A DNA stretch of 64,000 bases from Carallia brachiata (lineage: Eukaryota > Streptophyta > Magnoliopsida > Malpighiales > Rhizophoraceae), in NCBI GenBank assembly GCA_021464245.1, contig JADCRB010000035.1, positions 1,135,583 to 1,199,582 on the forward strand, in the 5' to 3' direction. Below are positions 23,175 through 36,500 of this stretch, one piece after another (position 1 is the stretch's first letter; each line of letters begins with the position of its first letter). The notes below the pieces were generated by a model. It saw only the letters and a program-made list of their open reading frames with translations. It did not search any database and was not told the DNA's origin. The translations under genes were made by a program, and so were the position numbers.

Positions 23175-25517
23175 CAATTGATCATGATTTGCATTTGTTA
23201 CTTGCATAAAACCATTTGTGGTATGAATAAAGAGTCTAAATCACTTCATTTCATACAAATAAGTGATTTTCTTTCATTTTAATAGCTTATTTAACCCAAA
23301 TTACCCTTAAATGAAGCATTAATGCTTTTAAAAACCTTTAATTTCAATGCAAAATACATTTTCAACACCTTTTGGGTAGTTGAATGCATTAAATTCCATC
23401 TAATAAGTGTGCAATTGATCATGATTTGCATTTGTTACTTGCTTGAAACCATTTGTAGCATGAATAAAGAGTTTAGATGACTTCATTTAATGCAAATAAG
23501 TGATTTTCTTTCTTTTTAATTGCTTATTTAACCCAAATTACACTTAAATGATGCATTAATGCTTATAAAAACCATTAATTTCAATTGAAAAAGCATTTTC
23601 AACACTTTTTGGGCAGTTCAAAGCATTAAATTCCATCTAATAAGTGTGCAATTGATCATGATTTGCGTTTATTAGTTCCATAAAACCATTTGTGCCATGA
23701 ATAAAGAGTCTAAATCACTTCATTACATGCAAATAAGTGATTTTCTTTCATTTTAATGACTTATTTAACCCAAATTACACTTAAATGAAGCATTAATGCT
23801 TACAAAAACCTTTAATTTCAATGCAAAAAGCATTTTCAACACCTTTTGGGGAGTTAAATGCACTAAATTTCATCTAATAAGTATGCAATTGATCATGATT
23901 TGCCTTTATTAGTTGTATAAAATCATTTGTGGTATGAATAAAGAGTCTAAATCACTTCATTTCATACAAAGAAGTGATTTTCTTTCATTTTAATGGCTTA
24001 TTTAACCCAAATTACACTTAAATGAAGCATTAATGCTTACAAAAACCTTTAATTTCAATGGAAAAAGCATTTTCACACACCTTTTGGGAGTTAAATGCAC
24101 TAAATTCATATAATAAGTATGCAATTGATCATGATTTGCCTTTATTAGTTGCATAAAACCATTTGTGGTATGAATAAAGAGTCTAAATCACTTCATTTCA
24201 TGCAAAGAAGTGATTTTCTTTCATTTTAATGGCTTATTTAACCCAAATTACACTTAAATGAAGCATTAATGCTTACAAAAACCTTTAATTTCAATGCAAA
24301 ACGCATTTTCAACACCTTTTGGGAGTTGAATGCATTAAATTCCATCAAATAAGTATGCAATTGATCATGATTTGCGTTTGTTACCTGCATAAAACCATTT
24401 GTGGCATGAATAAAGAGTCTAAATCACTTCATTTCATGCAAATAAGTGATTTTCTTTCATTTTAATTGCTTATTTAACCCAAATTACACTTAAATGAAGC
24501 ATTAATGCTTATAAAAACCATTAATTTCAATGAAAAAGCATTTTCAACACCTTTTGGGGAGTTAAACATTAAATTACATCATCTAATAATTGTGCAATTG
24601 ATCATGATTTACGTTTATTAGTTCCATAAAACATTTGTGCCTGAATAAAGAGTCTAAATCACTTCATTTCATGCAAATAAGTGATTTTATTTCATTTTAA
24701 TGGCTTATTTAACCCAAATTACACTTAAATGAAGCATTAATGCTTACAAAAACATTTAATCTCAATGCAAAACGCATTTAACACCTTTGGGTAGTTAAAT
24801 GCACCAATTCATCTAATAAGTGTGCAATTGATCATGATTTACTTTATTAGTTGCATAAAACCTTTGTGGCATGAATAAAGAGTCTAAATGACTTCATTTC
24901 ATGCAAAAGAGTGATTTCTTTTCATTTTAATGCTTATTTAACCCAAATTACACTTAAATGTAGCATTAATGCTTACAAAAAACCTTTAATTGAAAAAGCA
25001 TTTTCAACGCCTTTTGGGGAGTTAAAGCATTAATTCCATCTAATAAGTGTGCAATTGATCATGATTTGCATTTATTTTTCCATAAAAATTTGTGGCCATG
25101 AATAAATAGTCTAAATCACTTCATTTCATGCAAAAAAGTGATTTTCTTCATTTAATGGCTTATTTAACCCAAATTACACTTCAATGAAGCATTAATGCTT
25201 ACAAAAACCTTTAATTTCAATGCAAAAAGCATTTTCAACACCTTTTGGGGAGTTGAATGCATAAATTCTATCTAATAAGCATGCAATTGATCATGATTTG
25301 CATTTGTTATTGCATAAAACCATTGGTGTGAATAAACAGTCTAAATCACTTCATTTCATACAAATAAGTGATTTTCTTTCATTTTAATGGCTTATTTAAC
25401 CCAAATTACACTTAAATGAAGCATTAATACTTACAAAAACCGTTACTTTCAATGCAAAAAGCATTTTCAACACCTTTTGGGGAGTTGAATGCATTAAATT
25501 CTACCTAATAAGCGTGC
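23175..25517. repeat. 10-monomer higher-order repeat, copy 1 (~2.34 kb)
   Basis: It starts with a T/Q hybrid carrying AATAGCTT, AAATTACCCTTAAATG, TGCTTTTAAAAACC and AAAATACATTTTC. It then runs R', P, Q, a Q-like monomer preceded by ATATAATAAGTATG, a V/R hybrid with TTACCTGCATA, a P/V hybrid with AATCTCAATGC, U, S and T. All these private marks recur about 2.34 kb downstream. The stretch 24540-25330 is rich in single-base losses. Confidence 0.8.
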
Positions 25518-27876
25518 AATTGATCATGATTTGCATTTGTTACTTGCATAAAACTATTTGTGGTATGAATAAAGAGTCTAAATCACTTCATTTCATACAA
25601 ATAAGTGATTTTCTTTCATTTTAATAGCTTATTTAACCCAAATTACCCTTAAATGAAGCATTAATGCTTTTAAAAACCTTTAATTTCAATGCAAAATACA
25701 TTTTCAACACCTTTTGGGTAGTTGAATGCATTAAATTCCATCTAATAAGTGTGCAATTGATCATGATTTGCATTTGTTACTTGCTAAACCATTTGTAGCA
25801 TGAATAAAGAGTTTAGATGACTTCATTTAATGCAAAAAGTGATTTTCTTTCTTTTTAATTGCTTATTTAACCCAAATTACACTTAAATGATGCATTAATG
25901 CTTATAAAAACCATTAATTTCAATGAAAAGCATTTTAAACACTTTTTGGGCAGTTCAAAGCATAAATTCCATCTAATAAGTGTGTAATTGATCATGATTT
26001 GCGTTTATTAGTTCCATAAAACCATTTGTGCCATGAATAAAGAGTCTAAATCACTTCATTATGCAAATAAGTGATTTTCTTTCATTTTAATGACTTATTT
26101 AACCCAAATTACACTTAAATGAAGCATTAATGCTTACAAAAACCTTTAATTTCAATGCAAAAAGCATTTTCAACACCTTTTGGGGAGTTAAATGCACTAA
26201 ATTTCTTCTAATAAGTATGCAATTGATCATGATTTGCCTTTATTAGTTGTATAAAATCATTTGTGGTATGAATAAAGAGTCTAAATCACTTCATTTCATA
26301 CAAAGAAGTGAATTTCTTTCATTTTAATGGCTTATTTAACCCAAATTACACTTAAATGAAGTGTTAATGCTTACAAAAACCTTTAATTTCAATGGAAAAA
26401 GCATTTTCAACACCTTTTGGGAAGTTAAATGCACTAAATTTCATATAATAAGTATGCAATTGATCATGGTTTGCCTTTATTAGTTGCATAAAACCATTTG
26501 TGGTATGAATAAAGAGTCTAAATCACTTCATTTCATGCAAAGAAGTGATTTTCTTTCATTTTAATGGCTTATTTAACCCAAATTACACTTAAATGAAGCA
26601 TTAATGCTTACAAAAACCTTTAATTTCAATGCAAAACGCATTTTCAACACCTTTTGGGAGTTGAATGCATTAAATTCCATCAAATAAGTATGAAACTGAT
26701 CATGATTTGCGTTTGTTACCTGCATAAAACCATTTGTGGCATGAATAAAGAGTCTAAATCACTTCATTTCATGCAAATAAGTGATTTTCTTTCATTTTAA
26801 TTGCTTATTTAACCCAAATTACACTTAAATGATGCATTAATGCTTATAAAAACCATTAATTTCAATTGAAAAAGCATTTTCAACACTTTTTGGGGAGTTA
26901 AAACCATTAAATTACATCTAATAATTGTGCAATTGATCATGATTTACGTTTATTAGTTCCATAAAACAATTTGTGCCATGAATAAAGAGTCTAAATCACT
27001 TCATTTCATGCAAATAAGTGATTTTATTTCATTTTAATGGCTTATTTAACCCAAATTACACTTAAATGAAGCATTAATGCTTACAAAAACATTTAATCTC
27101 AATGCAAAACGCATTTTAACACCCTTTGGGTAGTTAAATGCACCAAATTTCATCTAATAAGTGTGCAATTGATCATGATTTACCTTTATTAGTTGCATAA
27201 AACCTTTTGTGGCATGAATAAAGAGTCTAAATGACTTCATTTCATGCAAAGAAGTGATTTTCTTTCATTTTAATGTCTTATTTAACCCAAATTACACTTA
27301 AATGTAGCATTAATGCTTACAAAAACCTTTAACTTTCAACTTCAACGGAAAAAGCATTTTCAACGCCTTTTGGGGAGTTAAAGGCATTAATTCCATCTAA
27401 TAAGTGTGCAATTGATCATGATTTGCATTTATTGTTACATAAAAAAATTGTGGTGCAATAATAGTCTAAATCACTTCATTTCATGCAAAAAAGTGAGTTT
27501 CTTACATATTAATGGCTTATTTAACCCAAAACACTTCAATGAAGCATTAATGCTTACAAAAACCGTTAATTTCAATGCAAAACGCATTTTCAACACACTT
27601 TTGGGGAGTTGAATGCATTAAATTCTATCTAATAAGCATGCAATTGATCATGATTGCATTTGTTACTTGCATAAAACCATTTGTGGTATGAATAAAAAGT
27701 CTAAATCACTTCATTTCATACAAATAAGTGATTTTCTTTCATTTTAATGGCTTATTTAACCCAAATTACACTTAAATGAAGCATTAATGCTTACAAAAAC
27801 CTTTAATTCCAATGCAAAACGCATTTTCAACGCCTTTTGGGAGTTGAATGCATTAAATTCCATCTAATAAGTGTGC
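25518..27876. repeat. 10-monomer higher-order repeat, copy 2 (~2.36 kb)
   Basis: It repeats the order and rare marks of the preceding unit: AAATTACCCTTAAATG, ATATAATAAGTATG, TTACCTGCATA, TTATTTCATTTTAATGGC and AATCTCAATGC. The tenth, T-type monomer is the least similar. A small internal duplication near 27330 (ACTTTCAACTTCAAC) and an eroded S monomer near 27430-27530 are local differences. Confidence 0.8.
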
Positions 27877-30610
27877 AATTGATCATGATTTGCATTTGTT
27901 TCTTGCATAAAACCATTTGTGGCATGAATAAAGAGTTTAGATGACTTCATTTCATGCAAATAAGTGATTTTCTTTCATTTAATGCTTATTTAACCCAAAT
28001 TACACTTAAATGATGCATTAATGCTTTAAAAACCATTGATTTCAATTGAAAAAGCATTTTCAACACTTTTTGGGCAATTCAAAGCATTAAATTCCATCTA
28101 ATAAGTGTGTAATTGATCATGATTTGCGTTTATAGTTCCATAAAACCATTTGTGCCATGAATAAAGAGTCTAAATCACTTCATTACATGCAAATAAGTGA
28201 TTTTTTTCTTTATTTAATGACTTATTAACTCAAATTACACTTAAATGAAGCATTAATGCTTACAAAAACCTTTAATTTCAATGCAAAAAGCATTTTCAAC
28301 ACTTTTGGGAGTTTAAATGCACTAAATTTCATCTAATAAGTATGCAATTGATCATGATTTGCCTTTATTAGTTGCATAAAACCATTTGTGGTATGAATAT
28401 ACAGTCTAAATCACTTCATTTCATGCAAAGAAGTGATTTTCTTTCATTTTAATTGCTTATTTAACCCAAATTACACTTAAATGTAGCATTAATGCTTACA
28501 AAAACCTTTAACTTCAACGTAAAAAGCATTTTCAACGCCTTTTGGGGAGTTAAAGGCATTAATTCCATCTAATAAGTGTGCAAATTGATCATGATTGCAT
28601 TTATTTGTGTCCATAAAACCATTTGTGGCATGAATAAATAGTCTAAATCACTTCATTTCATGCAAAAAGTGAGTTTCTTACATATTAATGGCTTATTTAA
28701 CCCAAATTACACTTCAATGAAGCATTAATGCTTACAAAAACCGTTTAATTTCAATGCAAAACGCATTTTCAACACCTTTTGGGGAGTTGAATGCATTAAA
28801 TTCTATCTAATAAGCGGCAATTGATCATGATTTGCATTTGTTACTTGCATAAAACCATTTGTGGTGTGAATAAACAGTCTAAATCACTTCATTTCATACA
28901 AATAAGTGATTTTCTTTCATTTTAATGGCTTATTTAACCCAAATTACACTTAAATGAAGCATTAATGCTTACAAAAACCTTTAATTCCAATGCAAAACGC
29001 ATTTTCAACGCCTTTTGGGGAGTTGAATGCATTAAATTCCATCTAATAAGTGTGCAATTGATCATGATTTGCATTTGTTTCTTGCATAAAACCATTTGTG
29101 GCATGAATAAAGAGTTTAGATGACTTCATTTCATGCAAATAAGTGATTTTCTTTCATTTTAATTGCTTATTTAACCCAAATTACACTTAAATGATGCATT
29201 AATGCTTATAAAAACCATTAATTTCAATTGAAAAAGCATTTTCAACACTTTTTGGGGAGTTAAAAGCATTAAATTCCATCTAATAAGTGTGTAATTGATC
29301 ATGATTTGCGTTTATTAGTTCCATAAAACCATTTGTGCCATGAATAAAGAGTCTAAATCACTTCATTACATGCAAATAAGTGATTTTCTTTCATTTTAAT
29401 GACTTATTTAACCCAAATTACACTTAAATGAAGCATTAATGCTTACAAAAACCTTTAATTTCAATGCAAAAAGCATTTTCAACACCTTTTGGGGAGTTAA
29501 ATGCACTAAATTTCATCTAATAAGTATGCAATTGATCATGATTTGCCTTTATTAGTTGTATAAACATTTGTGGTATGAATAAAGAGTCTAAATCACTTCA
29601 TTTCATACAAAGAAGTGATTTTCTTTCATTTTAATAGCTTATTTAACCCAAATTACCTTAAATGAAGCATTAATGCTTTCAAAAACCTTTAATTTCAATG
29701 TAAAAACATTTTCACATCTTTTGGGTAGTTGAATGCATTAAATTCCATCTAATAAGTGTGCAATTGATCATGATTTGCATTTGTTACTTGCTGAAACCAT
29801 TTGTGCATGAATAAAGAGTTTAGATGACTTCATTTATGCAAATAAGTGATTTTCTTTCTTTTTAATTGCTTATTTAACCCAAATTACACTTAAATGATGC
29901 ATTAATGCTTATAAAAACCATTAATTTCAATTGAAAAAGCATTTTAAACACTTTTTGGGCAGTTCAAAGCATTAAATTCCATCTAATAAGTGTGCAATTG
30001 ATCATGATTTGCGTTTATTAGTTCCATAAAACCATTTGTGCCATGAATAAAGAGTCTAAATCACTTCATTACATGCAAATAAGTGATTTTCTTTCATTTT
30101 AATGACTTATTTAACCCAAATTACACTTAAATGAAGCATTAATGCTTACAAAAACCTTTAATTTCAATGCAAAAAGCATTTTCAACACCTTTTGGGGAGT
30201 TAAATGCACTAAATTTCTTCTAATAAGTATGCAATTGATCATGATTTGCCTTTATTAGTTGTATAAAATCATTTGTGGTATGAATAAAGAGTCTAAATCA
30301 CTTCATTTCATACAAAGAAGTGAATTTTTTCATTTTAACGGCTTATTTAACCCAAATGAAGCGTTAATGCTTACAAAAACCTTTAATTTCAATGAAAAAG
30401 CATTTTCAACACCTTTTGGGAGTTAATGCACTAAATTCATATAATAAGTATGCAATTGATCATGGTTTGCCTTTATTAGTTGCATAAAACTATTTGTGGT
30501 ATGAATAAAGAGTCTAAATCACTTCATTTCATGCAAAGAAGTGATTTTCTTTCATTTTAATGGCTTATTTAACCCAAATTACACTTAAATGAAGCATTAA
30601 TGCTTACAAA
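27877..30610. repeat. Satellite segment of mixed order (R'-P-Q3-S-T based)
   Basis: The order is R' (27877), P, Q3, S, T, R', P, Q, R', P, Q and a Q-like monomer whose anchor reads ATCATGGTTTGCC (also near 26460). R'-P-Q3-S-T resembles the pentamer at 16612 in rotated phase. A roughly 10-base loss near 30355 joins AACCCAAA directly to TGAAGCG. There is no gene. Confidence 0.65.
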
Positions 30611-32030
30611 AACCTTTAACTTCAATGCAAAAAGCATTTTCAACGCCTTTTGGGGAGTTAAAGCATTAAATTCCATCTAATAAATGTGCAATGATCATGA
30701 TTTGCATTTATTTGTTCCATAAAACCATTTGTGCCATGAATAAAGAGTCTAAATCACTTCATTGCATGCAAAAAGTGATTTTCTTTCATTTTAATGACTT
30801 ATTTAACCCAAATACACTTAAATGAAGCATTAATGCTTACAAAAACTTTAATTAATGCAAAACGCATTTTCAACACCTTTTGGGAGTTGAATGCATTAAA
30901 TTCCATCAAATAAGTATGCAATTGATCATGATTTGCGTTTTACTTGCATAAAACCATTTGTGGTATGAACAAGAGTCTAAATCACTTCATTTCAGGCAAA
31001 TAAGTGATTTTCTTTCATTTTAATGCTTATTTAACCCAAATTACACTTAAATGAAGCATTAATACTTACAAAAACATTTAATCTAAACGCAAAACGCATT
31101 TTAACACCCTTTGGGTAGTTAAATGCACTAAATTTCATCTAATAAGTGTGCAATTGATCATGATTTGCGTTTATTAGTTCCATAAAACCATTTGTACCAT
31201 GAATAAAGAGTCTAAATCACTTCATTACATGCAAATAAGTGATTTTCTTTCATTTTAATGACTTATTTAACCCAAATTACACTTAAATGAAGCATTAATA
31301 CTTACAAAAACATTTAATTTCAACGCAAAACGCATTTTAACACTCTTTGGGTAGTTAAATGCACTAAATTTCATCTAATATGTGTGCAATTGATCATGAT
31401 TTGCCTTTATTAGTTGCATAAGACCATTTGTGACATGAATAAAGAGTCTAAATAACTTCATTTCATACAAAAAAGTGATTTTCTTTCATTTTAATGTCTT
31501 ATTTAACACAAATTACACTTAAATGAAGCATTAATGCTTACAAAAACCTTTAACTTCAATGCAAAAAGCATTTTCAACGCCTTTTGGGGAGTTAAATGCA
31601 TTAATTCCATCTAATAAATGTGCAATAGATCATGATTTGCATTTATTTGTTCCATAAAACCATTTGTGCCATGAATAAAGAGTCTAAATCACTTCATTGC
31701 ATGCAAATAAGTGATTTTCTTTCATTTTAATGACTTATTTAACCCAAATTACACTTAAATGAAGCATTAATGCTTACAAAAACTTTTAATTTCAATGCAA
31801 AACGCATTTTCAACACCTTTTGAGAGTTGAATGCATTAAATTCCATCAAATAAGTATGCAATTGATCATGATTTGCGTTTGTTACTTGCATAAAACCATT
31901 TGTGGTATGAACAAAGAGTCTAAATCACTTCATTTCATGCAAATAAGTGATTTTCTTTCATTTTAATGGCTTATTTAACCCAAATTACACTTAAATGAAG
32001 CATTAATGCTTACAAAAACATTTAATTTCA
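30611..32030. repeat. Local direct duplication, ~934 bp offset (4 monomers)
   Basis: An S/P hybrid, marked by TAATAAATGTGCAAT, TTATTTGTTCC, GTGCCATG and CATTGCATGC, starts near 30690 and recurs near 31623. In both places it is followed by a V-like monomer with GGTATGAACAAG or GGTATGAACAAAG. The similarity spans about 0.45 kb at each end (30611-31090 and 31545-32030). Between them lie V-, P- and U-like monomers with AACGCAAAACGC. Confidence 0.7.
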
Positions 32031-34549
32031 ATGCAAAACGTATTTTAACACCCTTGGGTAGTTAAATGCACCAAATTCCATCTAATAAGTGTGCAATTGA
32101 TCGTGATTTGCCTTTATTAGTTGTATAAAAACCATTTGTGGTATGAAATATACAGTGTAATCACTTCATTTCATGCAAAGAAGTGATTTTCTTTCATTTT
32201 AATGTCTTATTTAACCCAAATACACTTAAATGAAGCATTAATGCTTAAAAAACCTTTAACTTCAATGCGAAACGCATTTTCAACACCTTTTGGGGAGTTA
32301 ATGCATTAAATTCCATCTAATAAGTGTGCAATTGATCATGATTTGCATTGTTTTACTTGCATAAAACCATTTGTGGCATGAATAAAGAGTTTAGATGACT
32401 TCATTTCATGCAAATAAGTGATTTTCTTCATTTTAATTGCTTATTTAACCCAAATTACACTTAAATGATGCATTAATGCTTATAAAAACCATTAATTTCA
32501 ATTGAAAAATATTTTCAACACTTTTGGGTTAAAGCATTAAATTCCATCTAATAAGTGTGCAATTGATCATGATTTGCGTTTATTAGTTCCATAAAACCAT
32601 TTGCGTATGAATAAAGAGTCTAAATCACTTCATTACATGCAAATAAGTGATTTTCTTTCATTTTAATGACTTATTTAACCCAAATTACACTTAAATGAAG
32701 CATTAAGCTTACAAAAACCTTTAATTTCAATGCAAAAAGCATTTTCAACACCTTTTGGGGAGTTAAATGCACTAAATTTCATCTAATAAGTATGCAATTG
32801 ATCATGATTTGCCTTTATTAGTATAAAACCATTTGGTATGAATAAAGAGTCTAAATCACTTCATTTCATGCAAAGAAGTGATTTCTTCTTTTCATTTTAA
32901 TGGCTTTTAACCCAAATTACACTTAAATGAAGCATTAATGCTTACAAAAACCTTTAATTTCAATGCAAAACGCATTTTCAACACCTTTTGGGAGTTGAAT
33001 GCATTAAATTCATCTAATAAGCGTGCAATTGATCATGATTTGCATTTGTTACTTGCATAAAACCATTTGTGGTATGAATAAAAGTCTAAATCACTTCATT
33101 TCATGCAAAGAAGTGATTTTCTTTCATTTTAATGTCTTATTTAACCCAAATTACACTTAAATGAAGCATTAATGCTTCAAAAAACAATGTCTTTAACTTT
33201 CAATAAAAATTTTCACACGCCTTTTGGGGAGTTAAAGCATTAATTCCATCTAATAAGTGTGCAATTGATCATGATTTGCATTTATTTGTTCCATAAAACC
33301 ATTGTGGCATGAATAAATAGTCTAAATCACTTCATTTCATGCAAAAAGTGAGTTTCTTACATATTAATGGCTTATTTAACCCAAATTACACTTCAATAAA
33401 GCATTAATGCTTACAAAAACCTTTAATTTCAATGCAAAACGCATTTTCAACACCTTTTGGGGAGTTGAATGCATTAAATTCCACCTAATAAGCATGCAAT
33501 TGATTATGACTGCATTTGTTACTTGCATAAAACCATTTGTGGTATGAATAAAGAGTCTAAATCACTTCATTTCATACAAAAAGTGATTTTCTTTCATTTT
33601 AATGGCTTATTTAACCCAAATTACACTTAAATGAAGCATTAATGCTTACAAAAACCTTTAATTCCAATGCAAAAAGCATTTTCAACGCCTTTTGGGGAGT
33701 TGAATGCATTAAATTCCATCTAATAAGTGTGCAATTGATCATGATTTGCATTTGTTACTTGCATAAAACCATTTGTGGCATGAATAAAGAGTTTAGATGA
33801 CTTCATTTCATGCAAATAAGTGATTTTTTTTTCATTTTAATTGCTTATTTAACCAAATTACACTTAAATGATGCATTAATGCTTAAAAAACCATTAATTT
33901 CAATTGAAAAAGCATTTTCAACACCTTTTGGGGAGTTAAAACCATTAAATTATATCTAATAAGTGTGCAATTGATCATGATTTGCGTTTATTAGTTCCAT
34001 AAAACCATTTGTGCCATGAATAAAGAGTCTAAATCACTTCATTACATGCAAATAAGTGATTTTCTTTCATTTTAATGACTTATTTAACCCAAATTACACT
34101 TAAATGAAACATTAATGCTTACAAAAACCTTTAATTTCAATGCAAAACGTATTTTAACACCCTTTGGGTAGTTAAATGCACCAAATTTCATCTAATAAGT
34201 GTGCAATTGATCACGATTTGCTTTATTAGTTGCATAAAACCATTTGTGGCATAAATAAAGAGTCTAAATACTTCATTATGCAAAGAAGTGATTTTCTTCA
34301 TTTTAATGTCTTATTTAACCCAAATTACACTTAAATGAAGCATTAATGCTTACAAAAACCTTTAACTTCAATGCAAAAAGCATTTTCAACACCGCCTTTT
34401 GGGGAGTTGAATGCATTAAATTCATCTAATAAGTGTGCAATTGATCATGATGCATTTGTTACTTGCATAAAACCATTTGTGGCGTGAATAAAGAGTTAGA
34501 TGACTTCATTTCATGCAAATAAGTGATTTTCTTTCATTTTAATGCTTAT
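32031..34549. repeat. Satellite segment of mixed order with frequent small indels
   Basis: The segment contains Q-, R-, P-, U-, S- and T-type monomers without a clear longer period. Several are eroded: the stretch 33178-33220 departs from the usual CTTACAAAAACCTTTAAC, with extra AAAACAATGTCTTT, and GCATTAAGCTT near 32702 has lost the palindrome centre. There is no gene. Confidence 0.65.
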
Positions 34550-36500
34550 TTAACCCAAATTACACTTAAATGAAGCATTAATGCTTACAAAAACCTTTAA
34601 CTTCAATGCAAAACGCATTTTCAACACCTTTTGGGGAGTTGAATGCATTAAATTCCATCTAATAAGTGTGCAATTGATCATGATTGCATTTGTTACTTGC
34701 ATAAAACCATTTGTGCCATGAATAAAGAGTTTAGATGACTTCATTTCATGCAAATAAGTGATTTTCTTTCATTTTAATTGCTTATTTAACCCAAATTACA
34801 CTTAAATGATGCATTAATGCTTATAAAAACCATTAATTTCAATTGAAAAAGCATTTTCAACACTTTTTGGGGAGTTAAAACCATTAAATTACATCTAATA
34901 AGTGTGCAATTGATCATGATTTGCGTTTATTAGTTCCATAAAACCATTTGTGCCATGAATAAAGAGTCTAAATCACTTCATTACATGCAAATAAGTGATT
35001 TTCTTTCATTTTAATGACTTATTTAACTCAAATTACACTTAAATGAAGCATTAATGCTTACAAAACCTTTAATTTCAATGCAAAAAGCATTTTCAACACC
35101 TTTTGGGGAGTTAAATGCACTAAATTTCATCTAATAAGTATGCAATTGATCATGATTTGCCTTTATTAGTTGCATAAAACCATTTGTGGTATGAATAAAG
35201 AGTCTAAATCACTTCATTTCATGCAAAGAAGTGATTTTCTTTCATTTTAATGGCTTATTTAACCCAAATTACACTTAAATGAAGCATTAATGCTTACAAA
35301 AACCTTTAATTAATGCAAAAACGCATTTTCAACACCTTTTGGGGAGTTGAATGCATTAAATTCCATCTAATAAGTGTGCAATTGATCATGATTTGCATTT
35401 GTTACTTACTTGCATAAAACCATTTGTGGCATGAATAAAGAGTTTAGATGACTTCATTTCATGCAAATAAGTGATTTTCTTTCTTTTATTTAATGCTTAT
35501 TTAACCCAAATTACACTTAAATGATGCATTAATGCTTATAAAAACCATTAATTTCAATGAAAAAGCATTTTCAACACCTTTTGGGGAGTTAAAAATTAAA
35601 TTAAACTAATAAGTGTGCAATTGATCATGATTTGCGTTTATTAGTTCCATAAAACCATTTGTGCCATGAATAAAGAGTCTAAATCACTTCATTACATGCA
35701 AATAAGTGATTTTCTTCATTTTAATGACTTATTTAACCAAATTACACTTAAATGAAGCATTAATGCTTACAAAAACCTTTAACAATGCAAAAGCATTTTC
35801 AACACCTTTTGGGGAGTTAATGCATAAATTCCATCTAATAAGTGTGCAATTGATCATGATTTGCCTTTATTTGTCATAAAACCATTTGTGGTATGAATAA
35901 AGTCTAAATCACTTCATTTCATGCAAAAAGTGAGTTTCTTACATATTAATGGCTATTTAACCCAAATTACACTTAATGAAGCATTAATGCTTACAAAAAC
36001 CTTTAATTTCAATGCAAAACGCATTTTCAACACCCTTTTGGGGAGTTGAATGCATTAAATTCCATCTAATAAGTGTGCAATTGATCATGATTTGCATTTG
36101 TTACTTGCATAAAACCATTTGTGCGAATAAAGAGTTTAGATGACTTCATTTCATGCAAAAAAGTGATTTTCTTTCATTTTAATTGCTTATTTAACCCAAT
36201 TACACTTAAATGATGCATTAATGCTTATAAAAACCATTAATTTCAATTGAAAAAGCATTTCAACACTTTTTGGGCAGTTAAAGCATTAAATTTCATCTAA
36301 TAAGTGTGCAATTGATCATGATTTGCGTTTATTAGTTCCATAAAACCATTGTGCCATGAATAAAGAGTCTAAATCACTTCATTACATGCAAATAAGTGAT
36401 TTTCTTTCATTTTAATGACTTATTTAACCAAATTACACTTAAATGAAGCATTAATGCTTACAAAAACCTTTAATTTCAATGCAAAAAGCATTTTCAACAC
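34550..36500. repeat. 8-monomer cassette, copy 1 (~1.95 kb)
   Basis: It begins at a monomer whose anchor reads GATCATGATTGCATTTG (one T short). The following monomers are R, P with AACTCAAATT, a Q-like one with TTGCATA, R', P, S, R' and P. A diagnostic junction is AATTAAA(C)CTAATAAG near 35600. The same order recurs at 38509, 41109 and 46725. This copy has many single-base losses from 35500 to 36300. Confidence 0.7.
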
